Shown here in pieces: positions 18,060-26,306 of a stretch of 64,000 bases of DNA (positions are counted from its first letter, which is position 1; each line of letters opens with the position of its first letter). Under the pieces are notes generated by a model that was not told the origin of the DNA, ran no database searches, and saw only the letters and a program-made list of their open reading frames with translations. Source of the DNA: Clostridiales bacterium 1_7_47FAA (lineage in GTDB: Bacteria > Bacillota > Clostridia > Lachnospirales > Lachnospiraceae); contig DS990262.1 in NCBI GenBank assembly GCA_000155435.1, forward strand, positions 928,255 through 992,254, read 5' to 3'. Both the position numbers and the translations under genes were made by a program.

Positions 18060-18992
18060 TTGAGAAACGATAGATATTCAATCATAGAGAAAAGGGAATT
18101 TTATGAAACCTTTGTATATGAATTAAACAATAATTTACAAAAGATGGGATTAGGGTGGAAGGTGGTGCTGCCTGACCATATTTCGGATGGCTGTGTGATC
18201 AGTTTACAGGGCAGCCCAGAGAAAGGCTCAGAAATATTTCCTTTTGTAGCATATAACCGTCATACACAGTTGGGAGAACCCCTGTGGCTGGTAGTCAGGA
18301 ATTCGCTAGAGTTTTTATTGCGGGATGACCGGATCACCAAAGCCGCATTTAAAGAGATGGGGGTGTTATCGCCAAATCTAGTAGTTCCGACATTGATGAA
18401 CGCGAAAAGAAATCAAGAGGTATTGGACAATTTCCCACATAAGCTATATGGAGACGGGGACCTTGCCATTGTATTGAGGATTATTTATCATTCAACAGAT
18501 TGTTTGCTTGAAGATATGCACCTTAATTTAAGAGTGACAAGTGAAATGCTGAATGAGTTTGGAATGGATTTTGATACCCTTTATCAGTGGTCGCTTGATA
18601 ATCCGGAAAATCAAAGGGCTGTTTCCGTGGAACCGTTTGGGACAGAACCGGAAAAGAAGGATATCTACATTATGACAACAGAGAGCTTTTACTGGGGTGC
18701 TTCTGCTTTTTTATACAAAGAAAAAGTACACGAGCTGTCAGATAAACTGGGTGGCGATATGATACTATTTCCTACAAGTATCAATCAATGCGTGGCATTA
18801 TCAAATAAAAACAGGGACGGAAGAAAATGGATTCAGGAAACCCTCTACGACTCTAAACAAAATGGTTTTCAGCAGAGGGAAAAAGATTTATCCGATTATA
18901 TTTATGTTTATAGCCGGAAAACAGATGAGATCCGTAAAACAAGTCAAAGGATGCGGCAGAAGCCAAAAGTGAATAAAAACCATAGCAGGTGA
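18060..18992 (+). CDS. DUF5688-type paralog 6
   Basis: 310 residues, partner of paralog 5 (NLRVTSEMLNEFGMDFDTLY then QWSLDNPENQ). The TTG start sits only 1 base after GGAGGG, an unusually tight spacing, so the true start could be slightly downstream. It ends VNKNHSR. The last codons AGC AGG TGA form the 5' arm of a terminator hairpin, so the end of this protein and transcription termination share sequence. Confidence 0.73.
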   Translation: MRNDRYSIIEKREFYETFVYELNNNLQKMGLGWKVVLPDHISDGCVISLQGSPEKGSEIFPFVAYNRHTQLGEPLWLVVRNSLEFLLRDDRITKAAFKEMGVLSPNLVVPTLMNAKRNQEVLDNFPHKLYGDGDLAIVLRIIYHSTDCLLEDMHLNLRVTSEMLNEFGMDFDTLYQWSLDNPENQRAVSVEPFGTEPEKKDIYIMTTESFYWGASAFLYKEKVHELSDKLGGDMILFPTSINQCVALSNKNRDGRKWIQETLYDSKQNGFQQREKDLSDYIYVYSRKTDEIRKTSQRMRQKPKVNKNHSR

Positions 18993-19028
18993 CTTTTCAG
19001 AGCGATTCAGAAAAGAACCTGCTTTTTT
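18984..19028 (+). terminator. Rho-independent terminator overlapping the end of paralog 6
   Basis: AGCAGGT (18984-18990) pairs with ACCTGCT (19017-19023), with an inner CTTTTC/GAAAAG pairing, followed by a T run. It divides the DUF5688 array into a first block of six and a second block of two genes. Confidence 0.72.
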
Positions 19029-19054
19029 CATTTAATCATAAAGGAGATAAGAAT

Positions 19055-19996
19055 ATGAACCTCAAATTATATAAACAGTTTTCAGATGCTTACCAGCAAT
19101 GTATTCGTTCCGCTTTTGAGGATTCCGCAATTCGCGGGGAAGTTAGAACGGTGGCTAGGGGTCTCCCGACCGAGGGAATCACAATTTTATTTGAGCAGGA
19201 GGGGCGGTACTGCCCCGTCATTCCGGTAAGGGAGGCTTTTTTGAGAGCGGAGATGTTTGACACCTGGGAAGAGGAATTGGCAGACCGGGCGATGGAAGTG
19301 TTCTCTGATGCGGAAGCGGAAGATCTGCGTATTGCAGTAGGCCAGTTGGAACAGCCGGAATATGTGGCAGTATATGCCGCAAACCATAGAAGTGACCTGG
19401 AAGCCCTGAAAAAGAATGATATGCCTTACCAGGTTATGGGGGACATGGTGCTCTACTATATGTTTCACGCACCGCTGGGAGACGGGCGTTATTATCAGGC
19501 AGAAGTAACCAATAAACATCTGGCATCCTGGAAAATGAGAAAAAGTGATTTTCATAATTTTGTACTGGAACATTCGCTGGTATCCATGGAGAGCAAAATC
19601 TATCCGTTGTGTGAGAAGATTGAAAATGTGCTGGAAGGTATTTCGTGCTGTCTGAACAATGGAGAGGCAGAGGATAGCCTTGGTTATGTGGTCACGGGAC
19701 CTGGAGGAGCGGCAAGTGTATTATACTGGGATACCTTACAGGAACTTAGCCGCCTGATGCCGGATAGCTTTTATATTTTGCCATATTCAGAGAGGGAGGC
19801 TTATATCCTGCCTGATACTATGGGAGCACTGGCACCAGCATTTTCCATTGAAGATGTCCACAAGAATGGGAACCGTCAGGTTCGACACAGCTTGGCTGGG
19901 TATGCCATATCAAGTCATGGTTTCCACTATTCACCATCGGAGAACAAGAACAAATTGCTGACCATACGCGAATGGTTGAAGGGTGTAAATGAATGA
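19055..19996 (+). CDS. DUF5688-type paralog 7
   Basis: 313 residues from the ATG at 19055, which has AAAGGAGATAAGAAT directly upstream; an earlier GTG at 18989 opens the frame but lies inside the terminator. It pairs with paralog 1 (GLPTEGITILF, MGDMVLYYMF, GPGGAASVLYW, YILPYSEREAYIL). Like paralog 1 it lacks a basic Arg tail and ends LKGVNE. Its stop overlaps the start of paralog 8 by 4 bases. Confidence 0.75.
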   Translation: MNLKLYKQFSDAYQQCIRSAFEDSAIRGEVRTVARGLPTEGITILFEQEGRYCPVIPVREAFLRAEMFDTWEEELADRAMEVFSDAEAEDLRIAVGQLEQPEYVAVYAANHRSDLEALKKNDMPYQVMGDMVLYYMFHAPLGDGRYYQAEVTNKHLASWKMRKSDFHNFVLEHSLVSMESKIYPLCEKIENVLEGISCCLNNGEAEDSLGYVVTGPGGAASVLYWDTLQELSRLMPDSFYILPYSEREAYILPDTMGALAPAFSIEDVHKNGNRQVRHSLAGYAISSHGFHYSPSENKNKLLTIREWLKGVNE

Positions 19997-20898
19997 CATA
20001 TGAAGAATATAAACAGGGACTGATTACAGAACTTGGGCGTCACATTGATGAAGAGCATCAGAGATTGATAGTAATAGCAGAAGGTACGGACAATGAGGAA
20101 ATAGCCCTTGAACTTATGCAGCCGCCTGTGTGTAGCCAGTCATTGTCAATCCATAGCTTATATAGACAGTGGAAAGAAGGCGAATTAACGGCCCAGGTAA
20201 GCAGTATCTGCGATTATTTTGAAAAAAAGCGTGCTATTGAAACGATTGAGCAGTTAGAAAATGTTACGATTTGGGCGGCTAATTTTGAAAAGGCAGCCGA
20301 AAAGCTGGAAGGGAATGATATACCATATCTGCCTGTTGGGGATATGGCTGTATATTTTCAGTTCTTTGATGAAGTCTATGACGAGGATGAACAGTGGCCT
20401 CTGGATTATAAAAGACCTGTCCAAAATGAACATTTAAAGCAGTGGGGACTTACGGTACAGGAATTATTTGATAAAGTCAAATATTTCGATATGAATGAAC
20501 GCTTTCAGACGGTTTTGGATACGAGCAGAGCTGTTCTGGCTCATACATTAGGGGCATTAAGCGGGGCGCTTCCAGACACAAAAGACTATTACGGGGTGTA
20601 CAGCGAGAATGGGATTGCAATCATGTTCTATCCCGAGGGTTTGAGTGAAATCTCAAGGCGTTTGGATGATGACCTGTATGTTATGCCGTTATCAAATGAT
20701 AAAATCCTTGTCTGTCCAATATCAGGACACAGTTTGGAAACTTTGCAGGAAATAGTAAAAAAGAGCAATGAGATGGATAAAAGAGCAGAAGTGTTCCCTG
20801 TCCAGGTCTCTAATATGGTGTTCCAGTTTGATGCCGAAAGCCTTGCAATCCAACCGGCGGCACAGATAGAGAAAAAAACGAGACATAAGGCAAGATAA
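19993..20898 (+). CDS. DUF5688-type paralog 8
   Basis: 301 residues. Landmarks are IPYLPVGDMAVYFQFF, HLKQWGLTVQELFDKVKYFD, and NGIAIMFYPEGLSEI in place of the usual GxGA block. It overlaps paralog 7 by 4 bases (ATGA), so the two are probably co-translated. It ends KKTRHKAR, with the basic Arg tail. About 180 bases without a gene then lead to the methyltransferase. Confidence 0.75.
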   Translation: MTYEEYKQGLITELGRHIDEEHQRLIVIAEGTDNEEIALELMQPPVCSQSLSIHSLYRQWKEGELTAQVSSICDYFEKKRAIETIEQLENVTIWAANFEKAAEKLEGNDIPYLPVGDMAVYFQFFDEVYDEDEQWPLDYKRPVQNEHLKQWGLTVQELFDKVKYFDMNERFQTVLDTSRAVLAHTLGALSGALPDTKDYYGVYSENGIAIMFYPEGLSEISRRLDDDLYVMPLSNDKILVCPISGHSLETLQEIVKKSNEMDKRAEVFPVQVSNMVFQFDAESLAIQPAAQIEKKTRHKAR

Positions 20899-21081
20899 GA
20901 TGAAGGCAAATCTTTGAAAGGGGGTGGTTAAGCCCAATCCAATAAAAATTCAGCAGTCATAGAAATTTAATTTGTACCAGTAGCTCGTAACTTATTCGGA
21001 AACTGATTACATTCAAACATTTGAAAGGAGGTAAGAGGTAATCCCGGGTAAAATGTGTAGCTACACCCTCTAAGAAGGGAA

Positions 21082-22596
21082 TTGGATTATAAATTAATAA
21101 ATTTTTGTGAGTTTGACAAATATGCAGTAAAAAGTTATTGCGCCATACATGGGGTTGACGAGAGTGCCAACCTTGGGGATATTACGAAAGTTGATGAGAA
21201 AAAGCTACCTTATTTCAACTTTATCTGCGGTGGAAGCCCGTGTCAGGATTTCTCCCTAAGTGGGAAGCTGGCCGGTTCCGTCTGGAGGTGCAGAGATTGC
21301 GGGCATGAGGTAAACCCGCTGCAGGTACATTGGAGCAAACGGGATTTTTGTGAAAAATGCGGCTCAAAGAATCTGGATAAAACAAGGTCCTCTCTCCTTG
21401 TAGAGTGGCTTCGGGTTATCCGGGAAGTAAAGCCGATGTTTGGAATTTATGAGAATGTAAAAAATATTGTTCAGGCAAGGTTTCTAAACAGCACATTCCG
21501 TCTATTTGAGCAGGAATTGCAGGAATATGGATACAACACCTATTGGAAGATATTGAACGCGAAAAATTATGGGATTCCGCAAAACCGGGAACGGGTATAC
21601 CTCGTCCTGATTAAAAAGGAATGTGATAATGGAAAATTCGTATTCCCAGAGCCAATGGAAAACGGGAGGCGGCTGATGGATATCCTTGAAGATGAGGTAG
21701 ATGAGAAATATTATCTGTCAGATGATAAAGTGCAGAAACTGATTACAGACATGAAGGAGCGGAAAGCGCTTCTGTATATGCCTGGGGAAGAGGAACTGAA
21801 ACAGTGGGAAAATAAACTGTATAAAGTTGGACAGGTTCAGGGGTATCTTGGCGATCCCCAGACTGGCAGGGTATACTCTGCAATCGGTTCCAGCCCTACT
21901 TTGCTGGCAAGCGGTGCCGGAAGAAATAAAATAGCCGTGGTCGGAAGTATTGGAAATTCCCAACAGAGTGTTATACTATCAGGGATGGGAACTGCCAATA
22001 CCCAGCTTGCGAGCCACGACCAGACAAAGATTTTGCAAGTGGGGGCAATCCGTGGAAGATATAATGAAGAGGGAAGAGTCGAACAGCACCTGGAACTAAA
22101 GGATAAGCCTTGGTGCAGCTATGCGATTACCTCCGTACAGAAGGATAACATCATTCTGGTGCGGCAGGACACCGTAAAAGGCTACGAGGAATGTATGGCA
22201 GAGGGAGTTGTAAATATCGCCTATCCGAATGCTGCCGGAAAACGGGGCCGGGTACAGGGACATGGGACCATCTGCCCGACAATCACTGCGCAGGGAAATT
22301 CCCTGTGCAGGCTGGAATCAATCCTTCGTATCAGGCGGCTTACACCATTAGAGTGCTTCAGGCTGATGGGTTTTGATGATGAAGATTACCAGAAGGTCCT
22401 GGAAGCGGGCATCAGTAACAGCCAGGCATATAAGCAGGCAGGAAATTCGATTGTAGTGAATGTCTTAACCAGTATTTTTGAAGCTTTATATAGCGCTATG
22501 CCTTACCTGTTTGAAGATGTAAAGATAGGAAGCTTTTTTTCCGGGATAGGTGCCTTCGAGAAAGCACTGGAACGATTTTATGGGAACCGTCAATGA
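21082..22596 (+). CDS. C5-cytosine DNA methyltransferase, circularly permuted
   Basis: 504 residues with most C5-methyltransferase motifs: CEFDKYA (motif II, residues 9-15), GGSPCQDFS (motif IV, catalytic Cys54), ENV (124-126), QNRERV (167-172), RRLTPLECFRLMGF (IX) and QAGNSIVVNVLTSIFEAL (X). Motif I is absent from the N terminus; the protein opens at the strand after it (DYKLINFCE). The missing block, GSFFSGIGAFEKALERF, is instead the last segment before the stop. A CxxC...CxxC zinc-ribbon-like insert (Cys70, 73, 90, 93) follows motif IV. The frame has a stop at 21058, so TTG 21082 is the start; the SD AAAGGAGG is about 50 bases upstream. Confidence 0.88.
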   Translation: MDYKLINFCEFDKYAVKSYCAIHGVDESANLGDITKVDEKKLPYFNFICGGSPCQDFSLSGKLAGSVWRCRDCGHEVNPLQVHWSKRDFCEKCGSKNLDKTRSSLLVEWLRVIREVKPMFGIYENVKNIVQARFLNSTFRLFEQELQEYGYNTYWKILNAKNYGIPQNRERVYLVLIKKECDNGKFVFPEPMENGRRLMDILEDEVDEKYYLSDDKVQKLITDMKERKALLYMPGEEELKQWENKLYKVGQVQGYLGDPQTGRVYSAIGSSPTLLASGAGRNKIAVVGSIGNSQQSVILSGMGTANTQLASHDQTKILQVGAIRGRYNEEGRVEQHLELKDKPWCSYAITSVQKDNIILVRQDTVKGYEECMAEGVVNIAYPNAAGKRGRVQGHGTICPTITAQGNSLCRLESILRIRRLTPLECFRLMGFDDEDYQKVLEAGISNSQAYKQAGNSIVVNVLTSIFEALYSAMPYLFEDVKIGSFFSGIGAFEKALERFYGNRQ

Positions 22597-22803
22597 CAGA
22601 GATATAAAATCTTAATATAAAGAACATCAATGCAGAATGGATTGGGAAAAACAGAACTATTTTAAACAGCAGGTCAAGGGATGCTATCAAATGCGGCAAC
22701 CTAGTATCAAAAACAAAAGTGGAATTCTGCTATCAGGTTTAATTGACTGATAGCAGATAACCTTGGAATGTGATATCACAAAGCCTTTGATGATATCATA
22801 CTC

Positions 22804-22849
22804 CATACTGCCTGCTATCAGATATATGAAGCTGATAGCAGGCAGTATG
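22804..22849. repeat. 18-bp perfect inverted repeat with 10-base loop
   Basis: The arm 22804-22821 (CATACTGCCTGCTATCAG) is an exact inverted copy of 22832-22849, separated by ATATATGAAG. The inner halves of both arms are the TGATAGCA repeat. No T run follows, so it is not a simple terminator. It could fold in single-stranded DNA during transfer or bind a dimeric protein. Confidence 0.85.
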
Positions 22850-22858
22850 TGATTTGAG

Positions 22859-22884
22859 GGGAAACTGCTGTCAGTTTCCCTTTT
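22859..22884 (+). terminator. Terminator-like hairpin
   Basis: GGGAAACTG (22859-22867) pairs exactly with CAGTTTCCC (22872-22880) over a CTGT loop and is followed by TTTT. It may end read-through from the methyltransferase gene. Confidence 0.65.
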
Positions 22885-22938
22885 CTGCTATCAGATTTTC
22901 GCGTAATATCCGCGGAATTGATAGCAAAAAATTGTGAA

Positions 22939-23060
22939 TGATATCAGCTTTTTGAGGCTGATATGGGGGTATTAGGGGATCTCCCCTAACAAGATGGATT
23001 TTGTACGGCAAAATCCGTATCTTGCAGAGGACTGGCAAAGCCAGTCCGGACCGGCCCCTT
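22939..23060. other. Candidate oriT: four consecutive hairpins
   Basis: In order: ATATCAGC/GCTGATAT (22941-22948, 22957-22964); TTAGGGGA/TCCCCTAA (22972-22979, 22982-22989); GGATTTTG/CAAAATCC (22996-23003, 23009-23016), extended outward by AAGAT/ATCTT; and GGACTGGC/GCCAGTCC (23029-23036, 23040-23047). Such clusters upstream of a mob operon are typical of transfer origins of MOBP elements. The nic position is not identified. The relaxase gene is about 4.6 kb downstream in the same orientation. Confidence 0.5.
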
Positions 23061-23125
23061 AGATTTTCAGAAGTAAAGAGGGCAAAAAGAAAAGGGAAGG
23101 AGCTGGAACTGTAATAGAACCTATT

Positions 23126-23350
23126 GTGAAAGAGCAGATATTGGTGGTCAGGGATACTGGTGAAACCAATATGTTTGACGTGACTGCAGTTACGAAAATT
23201 GCACTAAAAATGGGATTTCTCGAACTGGCGGAATATTTGCAGAACCATAAAAGCGAATATTGCCATTTTATTATATGGGGGAAAACTTCCGAACAAGAGC
23301 ATCAGAAAAAGGAGGACATTCCCAAACAGGACAGACAGAAAAATAGATAA
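23126..23350 (+). CDS. DUF5049-like small protein
   Basis: A 74-residue protein starting with GTG. The core, VRDTGETNMFDVTAVTKIA then GFLELAEYLQNHKSEYCHFI, matches my recollection of DUF5049 proteins on Clostridia mobile elements and phages. The last 20 residues are charged and end RQKNR. The nearest SD (AAGGAG, 23097-23102) is about 23 bases before the GTG. It is the first gene after the candidate oriT. Confidence 0.65.
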   Translation: MKEQILVVRDTGETNMFDVTAVTKIALKMGFLELAEYLQNHKSEYCHFIIWGKTSEQEHQKKEDIPKQDRQKNR

Positions 23351-23375
23351 TACAGAATGTAAAGGAGACAGAGTA

Positions 23376-24428
23376 TTGAGGTATGAACCAGAGGAATTTG
23401 AACGATTAAAAGATTACGTGGACGAATTCATGAAGAGAGGACCATTGGGAGACATTTTTACCCCATTTTTCTATAAGCCGTATCCTTACAACCAAACCGA
23501 AAATGTTCTGGATACGCTCCGGTTTGCGGATGCCAGGAAGCTGCTTATTGATTACTTATATAAGGTCAGCCGTGCAAAAAGCATTGAGGTTACAAGGCAG
23601 ACAGAAGGCTTGATCGGAGAACTATGGGAATATGGATATCCTGACAAAAATAGAGAGTCGGACTTTTTGAAAAATCTGGCCTGGGATATATGCAGAATGA
23701 CAAAATCTGTTGATTACTGGCAATGGGAAGCGATGCGTTTACCAGGAGAATCGGAGTCGGACGTAGTGAGACGTACCTATCAGGAGATAAAGAATCCGGA
23801 GAAGCGGCGTGAGTTCATGCAATTCTGGATTGACTATTTGGAACGTATGAGGCCCAAATATGAACTGGAAATACAGGCTGCGGAAGTTTTAACAAGACTA
23901 AACAAAGGATTTACGCACATGGAAACTCCATTTATGGAGAGAATTAAGGTACTCGTAGAAAATAAAAAATTTTTAGATTCTCAAAAGTATCATGATGCCA
24001 GTATTTACTATATCCTAAAAAAAGAACAGGATGGGGCCGTCAGTTACAAGGGAGTTGCTGAATATGAGCAGGAAATGGCAGTCTATTTTTCTATTTCTAA
24101 GGAAGAAGTTACTGAAATTTATATAGGTGATACATCGGTTCATGAGGATCTGTTTAAACCGATGGAAGAAGGCTATAAAATAGCGGCGATTACGATGGAT
24201 GGCCACTTTAATGTCTGGGACGAACTTGACAGGGAGGGCCTCGACGCGTTGCCCCATAGAGAGGGATTTGAGGATTACCTTATTTACTGTAAAGAAAGAA
24301 ATATCACAGCGGCGTCTATTACAGCGTCTATCGGATGGAGTGTAGGAGATCTGCTTGATGAGGTAAAATTACAGAAGCAGGATTATATGAATCATGTGAG
24401 CCAGGCAGACAGAAAAAGGACTCGATAG
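23376..24428 (+). CDS. Accessory paralog A1 (two-module protein)
   Basis: 350 residues with a TTG start after AAAGGAGACAGAG. The N-terminal helical module includes LPGESESDVVRRTYQEIKNP and FMQFWIDYLERM. The C-terminal module includes EEGYKIAAITMDGHFNVWDE and YCKERNITAASITASIGW. Both modules recur in the next gene, the second also in the gene after that, and the first in diverged form in the protein at 29077-29643. It ends QADRKRTR, with the terminal Arg encoded by CGA. The family is not recognised. There is no catalytic motif by eye. Confidence 0.72.
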   Translation: MRYEPEEFERLKDYVDEFMKRGPLGDIFTPFFYKPYPYNQTENVLDTLRFADARKLLIDYLYKVSRAKSIEVTRQTEGLIGELWEYGYPDKNRESDFLKNLAWDICRMTKSVDYWQWEAMRLPGESESDVVRRTYQEIKNPEKRREFMQFWIDYLERMRPKYELEIQAAEVLTRLNKGFTHMETPFMERIKVLVENKKFLDSQKYHDASIYYILKKEQDGAVSYKGVAEYEQEMAVYFSISKEEVTEIYIGDTSVHEDLFKPMEEGYKIAAITMDGHFNVWDELDREGLDALPHREGFEDYLIYCKERNITAASITASIGWSVGDLLDEVKLQKQDYMNHVSQADRKRTR

Positions 24429-24520
24429 TGAAAAAACTGAAATGGCAGGTAAACCGCCATGTAAAGGGCAGGGTAAGAAAAATGGCTATAACGGTTATTT
24501 AGAAAAGAGGAGACAGGACA

Positions 24521-25345
24521 TTGAAATATGAACCGGAAAAGTTTGAAGCATCAGGGATACATGAGGTGAGAGAACTGGGAATGGGGAAGGATTTATCCAG
24601 GGATATCTGCAATATGCTGAACGCTGTTGGGGGTGGGGAATGGAATGCAGCGCGCTTACCCGGAGAATCAGAGGCACATGCGGTGGAAAGAATGTGCAGG
24701 GAAATAAATAATCCAGAGAAGAAACAGGAATTTATGCAGTTCTGGCTTGACTATCTGAAACGCAAGCAGCCAGAATATGGGCTGGAAATACAGATTGCAA
24801 GAGTCCTGACGGAATTAAATAGTCTGCCCCCAAAGATACAAAACCCCCAGATGGATGTACTCAAAGTGCTTTGTGAAAACAAAGAGTTTTTGGATTCGCA
24901 AAAGTACCAGGGAGCCATTATCTATCATATTTTAAAAATGGAGGCGCACGGAGAGGACACCTATCAGGGATTGGCAGAATATGGGCAGGACAGGGCTGTT
25001 AGTTTTTCTCCTTCTGCGCATAAGACTGTTGAATTTAATATTGGATACGCATATACAGATAAATATCTGTTTGGGCTGCTGGAGGAAGGGTACAAAATTG
25101 CTGCAATGACAATGGACGGCCATTTGGACGCCTGGGAGGAACTGAGCAGGTGGGGCATTGGAGCAATCCCCCATAAAATGGGGGTAGCGGATTACCTGGA
25201 ATACTGTAAAGAAAACAACATTTCAGCAGCGGCTATTAAGGCTGCTACTGGGTGGGAGGTATTAGATTTATTTAAGATGGCAGAACTGGAAAAACAGGAC
25301 TCTGCTTATAAACCGCACCTGGAGAGCAGACACAACAGCCGTTGA
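24521..25345 (+). CDS. Accessory paralog A2 (N-terminally shorter copy)
   Basis: 274 residues, TTG start after GAGGAGACAGGACA. It repeats both modules of A1 (LPGESEAHAVERMCREINNP and EEGYKIAAMTMDGHLDAWEE) but lacks about 75 residues near the N terminus of A1, so it is a deletion derivative or an alternative form. It ends RHNSR, with Arg encoded by CGT. The 90 bases before it contain no gene. Confidence 0.7.
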   Translation: MKYEPEKFEASGIHEVRELGMGKDLSRDICNMLNAVGGGEWNAARLPGESEAHAVERMCREINNPEKKQEFMQFWLDYLKRKQPEYGLEIQIARVLTELNSLPPKIQNPQMDVLKVLCENKEFLDSQKYQGAIIYHILKMEAHGEDTYQGLAEYGQDRAVSFSPSAHKTVEFNIGYAYTDKYLFGLLEEGYKIAAMTMDGHLDAWEELSRWGIGAIPHKMGVADYLEYCKENNISAAAIKAATGWEVLDLFKMAELEKQDSAYKPHLESRHNSR

Positions 25346-25356
25346 TAAAGAAATAG

Positions 25357-26283
25357 GTGAGGTGGAATATGGAAGCAAAACAGACAGAAACTGAGAGATT
25401 GATCTATGACAGTAAGGAGTATCTGAAACGAAACCACTTTGGAGAATACACCCTGCTGTATATCTTGAACAAGGACAGGGTGAAGGGCAGCCCATACCAA
25501 TATGCAGCAGTTGCGAGTACCGATGAAGCCAGGTTATTTTTCAATGTGTACGCTAAGGAAGACCAGCCTGATATTTACCGGATTGGAATGTGCAGTACAG
25601 ATGATGACCTGTTCTATGACTTGGAATTTGATGATTGTACGATAGCAGCCATGACAATAGAGGGCCATTATGATACATGGGAGGAACTGGCTGACACCCC
25701 ATTGGAGGAAATTACATATTTAGGGGGACTGGAAACTTATCTGGAATATTGCAGGGAAAATAACATCACAAAGGAATCCATACAAAAAGCTGTTGGCTTG
25801 GAGGTGTGCGACATTATGGAGAGACTGGATAAAAATAAGAGTATTCCTTTACAGGGAATGGATGAGGAGTACCAGCAGCTACAGAAGGTTGTGGATACAA
25901 TCCTAAATGGAACAGATGAGCGTGATTTGAGATTGGCGCAGGACATGCTGAATGGTATATGGTCTATTGATCAAAAGGAACCTATTTTAAAGCGCACGGA
26001 TTTACAACAGGCTGCCTGCGATATCTGTATTTTAGTCCGGGATCATATGCCGGAGGTTTGGGCGGAAAAGCTGCAGTCTGGAGATACCGAAGTTGACCTG
26101 GCAAAAGAGACATACGGCAGGCTGGCAACATTATATGGAAGGAAGACCGAAGCGCAGTTTCTGCGAAATGCTGAGATGGGGGAACTTCCGGAGACGGCCC
26201 GTAAAAAAATAAGTGAGATTCTGGCGGTATTAAAAAAGTATGAAAACAAGGATAAGAAGCCGCTATCAGGACATAGCCGGTAG
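25357..26283 (+). CDS. Accessory paralog A3 (modules in swapped order)
   Basis: 308 residues. Here the module with TIAAMTIEGHYDTWEELADT and YCREN-NITKESIQKAVG is near the middle. It is followed by a helical module (DICILVRDHMPEVWAEKLQS then DLAKETYGRLATLYGRKTEA) resembling the N-terminal module of A1 and A2. The order is thus reversed relative to its neighbours. It ends SGHSR, with Arg encoded by CGG. The ATG follows ATAGGTGAGGTGGAAT. Confidence 0.7.
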   Translation: MRWNMEAKQTETERLIYDSKEYLKRNHFGEYTLLYILNKDRVKGSPYQYAAVASTDEARLFFNVYAKEDQPDIYRIGMCSTDDDLFYDLEFDDCTIAAMTIEGHYDTWEELADTPLEEITYLGGLETYLEYCRENNITKESIQKAVGLEVCDIMERLDKNKSIPLQGMDEEYQQLQKVVDTILNGTDERDLRLAQDMLNGIWSIDQKEPILKRTDLQQAACDICILVRDHMPEVWAEKLQSGDTEVDLAKETYGRLATLYGRKTEAQFLRNAEMGELPETARKKISEILAVLKKYENKDKKPLSGHSR

Positions 26284-26306
26284 GATACCGGGCAAGGAGG
26301 CATTAT

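Larger units (their letters stand above)
22682..22947. repeat. Scattered TGATAGCA / TGATATCA repeats
   Basis: TGATAGCA or its complement TGCTATCA occurs at about 22682, 22728, 22748, 22813, 22832, 22886 and 22919. The related palindrome TGATATCA occurs at 22771, 22791 and 22939. Many copies have the longer form CTGATAGCAG. Spacing is irregular and both orientations are used, which suits a set of protein-binding sites (regulator, partition or relaxosome accessory) better than a CRISPR array. Confidence 0.75.
22597..23125. promoter_or_regulatory. Non-coding region dense in inverted repeats, candidate transfer origin region
   Basis: About 530 bases without a convincing gene, holding at least five inverted repeats and many copies of TGATAGCA or its complement. 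The left part (22682-22947) contains the short repeats and an 18-bp perfect hairpin. The right part (22939-23060) contains four consecutive hairpins. It lies between the methyltransferase and the gene block leading to mobC and the relaxase, which is where an origin of transfer would be expected. No nick site has been verified. Confidence 0.6.

Noticed and set aside
22682..22947. Possible CRISPR array
   Set aside because: The repeats are 8 bases, in both orientations and irregularly spaced; no spacer units of constant length and no cas genes are present.
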